DNA from: an uncultured Lachnospiraceae bacterium
GTDB lineage: Bacteria; Bacillota_A; Clostridia; Lachnospirales; Lachnospiraceae
Length of the DNA: 20,771 nucleotides
NCBI GenBank assembly: GCA_947564305.1
Contig: CANOBT010000099.1
Location: 1-20,771, forward strand
Reading direction: 5' to 3'
The first letter of the stretch is position 1. Each line of letters begins with the position of its first letter. This document shows positions 15,816 to 20,771 of the stretch, in pieces. The position numbers and the translations under genes were made by a program. The notes beneath the pieces were generated by a model. That model did no database searches. It saw only the letters and a program-made list of their open reading frames with translations, and was not told where the DNA came from.

Positions 15816-16664
15816 ATGATTAATTTAAAGAAAATTGTTGCTGTTGGTTTAGCTGCAACAATGTGCATGGGATTAGGAATCACTTCTTTTGCAGCAGACT
15901 CTGACCTTGTGTCAGCTAATCGTTCCGGATTAGTAGATAAGAATGTTGCCAGTGATTTTTATTATGATCCAGGCGCTCAGGTAGAAGAGATTGAAGGAAT
16001 CAATAACCAGGGCGAGAAAAATGAAGATTTAAAGACTCAGGCTTTGGAAGACAGAAAGCTGCAGGGTGAAGCTGGTAAAGAGAGCTTGGAGAGAACATTG
16101 AATTCTATCAATACCAAGCAGGAAGTATTAGATATCTTAGCTTCCAATAAGGTAGTTGCTGAGCAGTTCGGATCAGATGTTGATCTTAAAGATTGCTCAA
16201 TCGTTCCGGTTGCTGTTGCTGATATTTATCACTTAGGAACAGATGGAAACTATTTGGCATTTAAATTGGGACCAAACGACTTTGATGCATCAGGCAAAGC
16301 ACCTGGAAAGTATACAACAGGCGATACTGTTCTTGCAATGGTTGAGAGCGGAGCAGGTACTGGCGTATGGAGAGTTGAGGCTGGTAAAGTAGACGCTAAC
16401 GGCGAAGTAGTATTTGAGACAAATACAACAGGTGCTGTTGTTGTTATCAAAGCTACAAAGAAGAACATCCTTGTTCAGATGACTGTTGACCAGAATGGTA
16501 ACGTTATCGACCCACCGACAATTCTTCCAGATCCAGAGAAGCCAGCTGATAAGCCAGCTGACAATGGAAACAGCACAGATGCTTCTAACGGACAGAATAC
16601 AGCTAACAACAATGCAAACGCAGCTGCATCTGCACTTACATCTCCAAAGACAGGTGAATTCTAA
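15816..16664 (+). CDS. Secreted protein ending in a class B sortase motif (SPKTGEF)
   Basis: The 282-residue protein has a clear signal peptide (basic LKK, a hydrophobic core, cleavage after SFA at about residue 26) and so is exported. The middle (about 100-230) is a compact domain I cannot assign; it has a beta-rich stretch with TTGDTVLAMVES and VEAGKVDANGEVVF. A linker rich in Pro, Asn and Ala (about 237-275) leads to SPKTGEF, where the protein stops. This motif fits class B sortases, and the sortase gene is immediately upstream. Oddly, the hydrophobic helix and basic tail that normally follow a sorting motif are absent. AGGAGG at 15800-15805 is a strong ribosome site, and the codon choice (GCT, GTA, AAG, GGT frequent) differs from the neighbours in a way that suggests high expression. 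Confidence 0.85.
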   Translation: MINLKKIVAVGLAATMCMGLGITSFAADSDLVSANRSGLVDKNVASDFYYDPGAQVEEIEGINNQGEKNEDLKTQALEDRKLQGEAGKESLERTLNSINTKQEVLDILASNKVVAEQFGSDVDLKDCSIVPVAVADIYHLGTDGNYLAFKLGPNDFDASGKAPGKYTTGDTVLAMVESGAGTGVWRVEAGKVDANGEVVFETNTTGAVVVIKATKKNILVQMTVDQNGNVIDPPTILPDPEKPADKPADNGNSTDASNGQNTANNNANAAASALTSPKTGEF

Positions 16665-16769
16665 GATTCGTCTGTAGATGAAGAAGTTAGAGAAACAAGA
16701 AACACGTAAATTTATAAAATAATGTAATGTATAAGTAATATACGTTATTTTGTGTGATAGGTTGTTTAG

Positions 16770-16804
16770 ACCCCATCTTCCTGCGTAGCAGGAAGGTGGG
16801 GTTT
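16770..16804 (+). terminator. Rho-independent terminator of the sortase operon
   Basis: CCCCATCTTCCTGC (16771-16784) pairs with GCAGGAAGGTGGGG (16788-16801) over 14 base pairs with one G-U pair and a GTA loop, followed by TTTATT. It lies about 105 bases after the substrate gene. Confidence 0.85.
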
Positions 16805-16864
16805 ATTAGTATTTGGGGAGTTGCGCAGTGCTGCAGAGAAGCTGCGGTGTATTCACCAATATAA

Positions 16865-16905
16865 AAATGTCTCAATAACTGACGATATCAGTTATTGAGA
16901 CATTT
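16865..16905 (-). terminator. Terminator of tRNA-Pro, possibly bidirectional
   Basis: A perfect 18-base inverted repeat (16865-16882 with 16888-16905) around a 5-base loop. Read on the minus strand it follows the tRNA by about 10 bases and ends in TTTTTAT; on the plus strand it is followed by TTTGTTAT, so it can also catch read-through from the sortase operon. Confidence 0.8.
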
Positions 16906-16914
16906 GTTATTCAA

Positions 16915-16989
16915 TCGGGGTGACAGGATTCGAACCTGCGACCTCACGGCCCCCAGCCGTGCGCTCTAACCAAACTGAGCCACACCCCG
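16915..16989 (-). tRNA. tRNA-Pro (anticodon GGG)
   Basis: On the minus strand the 75 bases fold as a complete cloverleaf: acceptor CGGGGTG paired with CACCCCG plus discriminator A, D arm GCTC...GAGC, anticodon stem CACGG/CCGTG around loop CTGGGGG (anticodon GGG, proline) and T arm GCAGG-TTCGAAT-CCTGT. The CCA end is not encoded. A promoter and a terminator flank it, so it is transcribed alone. Confidence 0.93.
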
Positions 16990-17001
16990 CTGACAGATAT
17001 T

Positions 17002-17030
17002 ATTATATGGGATTTTTGCAGGAATGTAAA
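17002..17030 (-). promoter_or_regulatory. Promoter of tRNA-Pro
   Basis: On the minus strand TTTACA (17030-17025), a 17-base spacer, and TATAAT (17007-17002). The -10 lies 12 bases upstream of the tRNA 5' end. Confidence 0.8.
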
Positions 17031-17048
17031 GAGGAATGTGGTATTTTT

Positions 17049-17077
17049 TTGAGGATTTTAATGTTATGTGATATTGT
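17049..17077 (+). promoter_or_regulatory. Candidate promoter of the Thoeris operon
   Basis: TTGAGG (17049-17054), 17-base spacer, TATTGT (17072-17077); each box matches consensus at 4/6 positions. It lies about 135 bases before thsA in an AT-rich stretch where other -10-like sequences occur. Confidence 0.3.
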
Positions 17078-17212
17078 AGAATTCTTTCAAATGTGATAAT
17101 ATCTTTATATGGCGCAGAAATTTTAGTACAGGCAATGGAATCCTTTAAATTGATAGTTTGAAGGGTTTTATTGTCTTTTTTATTAGGCGGAAAACATACG
17201 AGGAGTCTTACA

Positions 17213-18643
17213 ATGAATAGAGAAGTATCGGCTTTTATAGACAGGTATGTGAAGGAAATGAGAGAAAATAATGCCGCAGTTTTTCTGGGGGCCGGATTTT
17301 CAAGGAGTGCAGGATATGTAGACTGGAAAAATTTGTTGAGAGATATTGCGGAGGAACTTGGATTAGATATTGATAAAGAGTATGATCTGGTTTCTTTGGC
17401 GCAGTACTGCTGCAATAAAAACGGGAATAGAAGTATCATCAATGATGTGATATTTGAAGAGTTTTCAAAAGAAAAGGAAATTGATGAAAATCATAGGATC
17501 ATAGCACGGCTGCCGATTTTTACATATTGGACAACAAATTATGATTCGCTTATAGAAGATGCATTGACAGAAGCGCACCGAACCGTTGATGTAAAACATA
17601 ATAATAAACAGTTGTCTATCACAAAGCCGCACAGAGACGCTGTTTTATATAAAATGCATGGAGATAAGAGTAATCCGGATGAAGCGGTGATTATTAAAGA
17701 TGATTATGAAAAATATTACAGGGAGCATGAAGCGTTTCTTACTGCTCTATGCGGCGACTTGATTTCAAAAACCTTTCTTTTTATTGGATTTAGCTTTACG
17801 GATTCTAATATAGATTACATATTAAGCAGGATTAGGATTGAATATGGAAAACAAAATAAAAAACAGCATTATGCAATCATGCGCAATGTAAAAGAAGGTG
17901 AATATGCCGACCGTGCGGAATATGAATATGCGCAGAGAAAACAGGAATTCTTTATTGAAGATCTTAAAAGATACAATATTCGGACTGTGATGATCAATAA
18001 TTATAGTGAAATTACAGAAATTTTAAGCGAGATTAGCAGAAGAGTCAATGGGAATAATGTGTTTATTTCCGGAAGCGCGGCAGATTATGGTGAGTACAGC
18101 GAAAAGGAAGCACTGGAATTTATGAATCTGTTAAGCGGGAAATTGATTGCAGAAGATTACAATATTATTTCCGGCTTCGGACAAGGCGTTGGAAATGCTG
18201 TTATAACTGGCGCCCTGCAGGAAATTTATATGCATAGAAAATGTGTGAATCATAACAGATTACTGCTGATGCCTTTTCCGCAGGGAATTGAAAATACTGA
18301 TACAAGACAGGAATTATGGCAGAAGTACAGAGAGGATATGATTTCGCGGGCGGGGATATCCATCTTTGTATTTGGAAACAAGCTTGAGAACAAAAAGCTG
18401 CTCCTGGCTGATGGAATGAAATCGGAATTTAGTATCAGTGCCAGACAGCATAATTTGATGGTGCCTGTTGGATGTACGGGATATATGGCGTTGGAAATAT
18501 GGAAAGAAATATCCGGAGACTTATCAAAATTTTATCGTAATGCTGATGAAAGATTAAAAGAAGTATTTATGAGGTTAAATAGAAAAACAGATAATGAAAC
18601 ATTAGTTGACAGTATAATAGAGTTTATAAAGCTAATACAGTGA
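17213..18643 (+). CDS. thsA: ThsA: SIR2-SLOG NADase effector of Thoeris defence
   Basis: This 476-residue protein joins an N-terminal SIR2 NAD-hydrolase domain (about 1-275) to a C-terminal SLOG domain (about 282-476), the architecture of ThsA. In Thoeris a TIR protein senses phage and makes a cyclic ADP-ribose signal; the SLOG domain binds it and the SIR2 domain then destroys NAD, stopping growth. Visible SIR2 features are FLGAGFSRSAG (24-34), TYWTTNYDSLIE with Asn109, and KMHGD with His149, the likely catalytic pair. FLFIGFSFTDSNIDYILSR is the second nucleotide-binding signature. The SLOG part starts VFISGSA, has SGFGQGVG and KYREDMI, and Arg373, Lys390 and Glu405 are candidate ligand contacts. 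The length and many stretches match the Bacillus cereus protein. GAGGAG at 17200-17205 fixes the ATG; the frame stays open upstream to 17171. Confidence 0.93.
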   Translation: MNREVSAFIDRYVKEMRENNAAVFLGAGFSRSAGYVDWKNLLRDIAEELGLDIDKEYDLVSLAQYCCNKNGNRSIINDVIFEEFSKEKEIDENHRIIARLPIFTYWTTNYDSLIEDALTEAHRTVDVKHNNKQLSITKPHRDAVLYKMHGDKSNPDEAVIIKDDYEKYYREHEAFLTALCGDLISKTFLFIGFSFTDSNIDYILSRIRIEYGKQNKKQHYAIMRNVKEGEYADRAEYEYAQRKQEFFIEDLKRYNIRTVMINNYSEITEILSEISRRVNGNNVFISGSAADYGEYSEKEALEFMNLLSGKLIAEDYNIISGFGQGVGNAVITGALQEIYMHRKCVNHNRLLLMPFPQGIENTDTRQELWQKYREDMISRAGISIFVFGNKLENKKLLLADGMKSEFSISARQHNLMVPVGCTGYMALEIWKEISGDLSKFYRNADERLKEVFMRLNRKTDNETLVDSIIEFIKLIQ

Positions 18644-18660
18644 TTATAGGAGGAAGAGAC

Positions 18661-20169
18661 ATGGGAGAGAAAGTCATCATATCTTATTTTAAATGTGACT
18701 CCCCTCAGGGGAACGAACTGTACAGAGAGACAAAACGTGAGCTTGAGCGCAGAGGTATCCAGGGACTGGATGCGGAGGTTATCCTGCGGGAGAATGAAAC
18801 ACTGGCCGGCAGAGACGCGTTTATGTGCGATGATGTCGTGATTTTCGACGCGTCACTGGAAGGCAATGACGCAGGACGGCAGTATGATGCACTGATGGAG
18901 GTCATGCTGTATTCGGAGTATGTGCTCATTGTGTCGCGGACCATCCTCCCATTCAACGTATTTGGGACGTGGAAGGGGGGATACCCACGTTATCTCAGAG
19001 CAGGGGTTGCGCATTACCGGGAAAGCCTGACCAACCGGGAAATCCTTTCGTGGATGAAAAATGTTTTGAAAAAAATGGTACTCCCCAATCCCAGGAAGAT
19101 TTCGCAGGACAGATTTTACAAACTCTCCGTTGAGGACCGTATAAGTATGCTGGCTTCCAGATCGAGGACGGATTATGCTGACGAGGGAGAGGGGTATAAG
19201 CAGCGTCTGCAGGCTTTTGTAAGCTATTGCAGCCGATACTCCCGCTGTTACTCTGAACAGGATCATCAGAAGGATGGCTATACAGTAGAGGATCTGATTC
19301 CGTTTATCTCAGAGACTCAGGGCATACCGGAGGGGGAGATTGGCTATTTCCCGCCCGGAAAGCTTTCCCGGGAATTGATGACTCTCCAACGGAGGTGGGA
19401 AGTAGTAAGCGAAACCTTTAAACTCATTTTTGCCTGCGCACAGTTTTGGATCCTGGACGCCCCCGGTTATTGGGAATCCTGGTGGACCCTGAGCGAACGG
19501 GTCACCCTGAGCTATATCCTTTCGGTGCTGCCGGAGTACTGCCCGCATATTTACATTGCCAAGTTCGAACCGAAGCAGAGGCGTTTCCAGGTTAAAGCAT
19601 ATTTGAGTCTGGAAGAGAAACGGAGGCTCCTGCCTAAGCTCGATAAACGGACCCTTCGTATTATAAGGATATATTTTGCCAACAGCAGGACAAACTCCAT
19701 CGGTTATGTCAGGAACCCAGAGTACAGAAGGCTGATGGCGAAATCCTTTGCCGCTGCCTTTCCAAAGCGAGATGAATGGAGGGATGAATATGCCATGACT
19801 ATAGCAGAGACAACTGAGCTGTTCCGTCCCTGGTGGGGGAATCGCCCGGATTCGGACAGCTTTTGGGATGACTTTATTCTGGAGTGTCCTATGTGCAAAC
19901 AAAAAAGTAAGCATACTCGTTACAGCGTGGAGGGATTTCTTTATCCGCAAAATACTCCGTTTTACCATGTGGTCCGAAAGGAAGATATCCAACAGACCGG
20001 GCAGGGGATGTTCCATTATACCTGTCCATCCTGTGGATGCAGCTTTTATTTTCGAACCGAATCCTATTATAGATGGTATCCCATGGGGGAGGAGAGCCTT
20101 TTAAACCTTCCTGATGCAAAGCTGGTGGAACGAAAAGAAATCTATGTTTTTGAGACGGACGGGATGTAA
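18661..20169 (+). CDS. TIR-like protein with C-terminal zinc ribbon, putative ThsB-type partner of ThsA
   Basis: This 502-residue protein sits 17 bases after thsA with a strong AGGAGG (18648-18653), the place of ThsB. A middle region (about 183-300) looks like a TIR domain: AFVSYCSRYS as first strand and DAPGYWESWWTLSE as the catalytic helix, where Tyr270, Ser273, Trp275 and Glu279 keep the spacing of the TIR motif Y-x2-S-x-W-x3-E. The N-terminal 110 residues are a second Rossmann-like unit (KVIISYFKCD, DDVVIFDASL, YVLIVS) that recalls TIR or nucleoside deoxyribosyltransferase folds. The C-terminal part has two CxxC pairs (Cys409/412, Cys455/458), a zinc ribbon. Canonical ThsB is about 190 residues, so this is an unusual variant. 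Base composition is far richer in G+C than thsA. The TIR call is inference from a short motif. Confidence 0.6.
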   Translation: MGEKVIISYFKCDSPQGNELYRETKRELERRGIQGLDAEVILRENETLAGRDAFMCDDVVIFDASLEGNDAGRQYDALMEVMLYSEYVLIVSRTILPFNVFGTWKGGYPRYLRAGVAHYRESLTNREILSWMKNVLKKMVLPNPRKISQDRFYKLSVEDRISMLASRSRTDYADEGEGYKQRLQAFVSYCSRYSRCYSEQDHQKDGYTVEDLIPFISETQGIPEGEIGYFPPGKLSRELMTLQRRWEVVSETFKLIFACAQFWILDAPGYWESWWTLSERVTLSYILSVLPEYCPHIYIAKFEPKQRRFQVKAYLSLEEKRRLLPKLDKRTLRIIRIYFANSRTNSIGYVRNPEYRRLMAKSFAAAFPKRDEWRDEYAMTIAETTELFRPWWGNRPDSDSFWDDFILECPMCKQKSKHTRYSVEGFLYPQNTPFYHVVRKEDIQQTGQGMFHYTCPSCGCSFYFRTESYYRWYPMGEESLLNLPDAKLVERKEIYVFETDGM

Positions 20170-20170
20170 T

Positions 20171-20287
20171 TACAATGAATTGTTTGACCATGGCGGGGAA
20201 GAATATCTCAAAGAGCAGAAGCTTTTCCTGCTTTTGCCATTGGATGTGTTCAAGAAAGAGTTTAAAAGGTATTTTAAAGATGATTAA
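20171..20287 (+). pseudogene. C-terminal remnant of an unidentified gene
   Basis: An open stretch in a different frame from the preceding gene encodes 38 protein-like residues (YNELFDHGGEEYLKEQKLF and on to FKRYFKDD) before a TAA. It has a charged, helical look but no ribosome site of its own; the frame can be traced back to an ATG at 20117 inside the TIR gene. It may be the tail of a deleted gene. I do not recognise the family. Confidence 0.35.
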
Positions 20288-20501
20288 AAATTAACCGTTA
20301 GATGTAGACTCATAGCTCGGGTATCTGAGCGATAAGCGCCAGATGCCTATGTTTAATCTTGCAATCAGATATCAACAATTGAAACAGGTTGTCTGCTATC
20401 AGCGGATACAAGAATTTGAGCAGGCAGTTGGCTTTATCTGGTTTCGTGAAAGATAGAATCTGTCAGTATTTCCCCGCATAAACGCTTTTAGCTTCTGATG
20501 T
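20288..20501. other. Non-coding or degraded stretch
   Basis: No gene with a good start is visible. A 37-codon ORF on the plus strand (20343-20456, MPMFNLAIRYQQLKQVV...) has protein-like composition but no ribosome site and no recognised family, so it is probably decayed coding sequence. Confidence 0.4.
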
Positions 20502-20654
20502 CTATTTTTTAACAAACTCTGTCTTTGCGTTGGTATAAGCATCTCTATTATGCTCAAACAGCTTCCATAGCTGTAATTTCATACTTTCATATTCTTGGGC
20601 TATTTGTGGATGTTCATTCAGGTAATCTCTGAAATACAATTCATCTAAAGACAT
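20502..20654 (-). pseudogene. C-terminal remnant of a GrpB-family (UPF0157) nucleotidyltransferase-like protein
   Basis: On the minus strand, 50 residues beginning MSLDELYFRDYLNEHPQIAQ and ending AYTNAKTEFVKK match the conserved end of GrpB-family proteins, which normally read F-RDYL-x-HP-x2-A-x2-Y ... R-x-A-Y-T-x-A-K-x2-F. Intact members have about 170-190 residues; the N-terminal nucleotidyltransferase core is missing and unrelated sequence lies upstream. The fragment is therefore almost certainly a relic. Confidence 0.6.
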
Positions 20655-20702
20655 TTCCGATAATTGTCGGATGAAAAATCCTATCAGGCAGCATCAGAAA
20701 TC

Positions 20703-20771
20703 TTATCTTAAATTCTCTGTCATCTGTGTGTGCTCCTTTTTATATTCAGAGGCAGAGAGGCCGGTATGCTT
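20703..20771 (-). CDS. C-terminal end of an AraC-family regulator (partial, runs off window)
   Basis: On the minus strand the final 22 codons before a TAA read KHTGLSASEYKKEHTQMT and a short tail. G-x-S-x2-EYKKEH is the usual end of the second helix-turn-helix of AraC/XylS regulators. The rest lies outside the window, so it could be an intact gene or another fragment. Confidence 0.55.
   Translation of the reverse strand, partial: KHTGLSASEYKKEHTQMTENLR

Noticed and set aside
16690..16756. AT-rich inverted repeat (AAAATAA…TTATTTT with inner GTATA/TATAC) after the sortase substrate gene
   Set aside because: Weak AU-only stem with spacers and no T tract; the real terminator is 20 bases further on.
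16915..16989. tRNA-Pro as an attachment site for an integrated element
   Set aside because: The 3' end of the tRNA faces the LCP-sortase operon, not the defence genes, no integrase gene is present, and I saw no repeat of the tRNA 3' end elsewhere in the window.
19309..20016. 235-codon open frame on the minus strand
   Set aside because: It is antisense to the TIR-like gene, whose CxxC pairs and ribosome site show the plus strand is coding; the long frame is a by-product of the high G+C there.
1..20771. CRISPR arrays, insertion sequences, phage structural genes or rRNA
   Set aside because: No regularly spaced repeats, transposase or integrase motifs, phage structural proteins or rRNA sequence were seen on either strand.

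Overview
The window looks like chromosomal DNA of a gut-type Firmicute, most likely a member of the Lachnospiraceae. This is inferred from the fairly low G+C, strong GGAGG ribosome binding sites, TTGACA/TATAAT promoters, a class B sortase paired with an SPKTG substrate, and a LytR-CpsA-Psr enzyme. No gene pins the genus.

Layout. (1) 42-4877, plus strand: the end of a cell-surface polysaccharide operon, with a D-2-hydroxyacid dehydrogenase, a GT4 glycosyltransferase, a Wzz-type chain-length protein carrying an apparently dead BY-kinase-like domain, and UDP-glucose 6-dehydrogenase. It closes with a strong hairpin terminator (5054-5095). (2) 4878-5491: a 600-base gap holding a self-contained small transcription unit (promoter 5039-5067, a 31-codon ORF, terminator 5239-5268). 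(3) 5492-13540, plus strand: a TPR protein, a large P-loop ATPase (RdrA), a giant adenosine-deaminase-like protein (RdrB) and a two-helix SLATT membrane protein. The last three form a RADAR anti-phage system. The TPR gene in front is not a standard RADAR member as far as I know. (4) 13651-16804: promoter/leader, LCP phosphotransferase, sortase B and a secreted protein ending exactly at SPKTGEF, then a terminator. (5) 16865-17030, minus strand: tRNA-Pro(GGG) with its own promoter and terminator. (6) 17213-20169, plus strand: a SIR2-SLOG protein matching ThsA of Thoeris, then a 502-residue protein with a TIR-like catalytic motif and a zinc ribbon, in the place where ThsB is expected. (7) 20170-20771: gene debris, including minus-strand C-terminal pieces of a GrpB-like and an AraC-like protein.

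How they work together. Regions 1 and 4 concern the cell envelope: region 1 makes precursors and controls the length of a uronic-acid-containing polymer, while region 4 encodes an enzyme family that attaches glycopolymers to peptidoglycan and a sortase that anchors protein. Regions 3 and 6 are two separate anti-phage systems placed on either side of the LCP-sortase block and the tRNA gene, so the window is best read as an envelope locus studded with defence islands. The most novel parts are the TPR gene attached to RADAR and the TIR/zinc-ribbon partner of ThsA.
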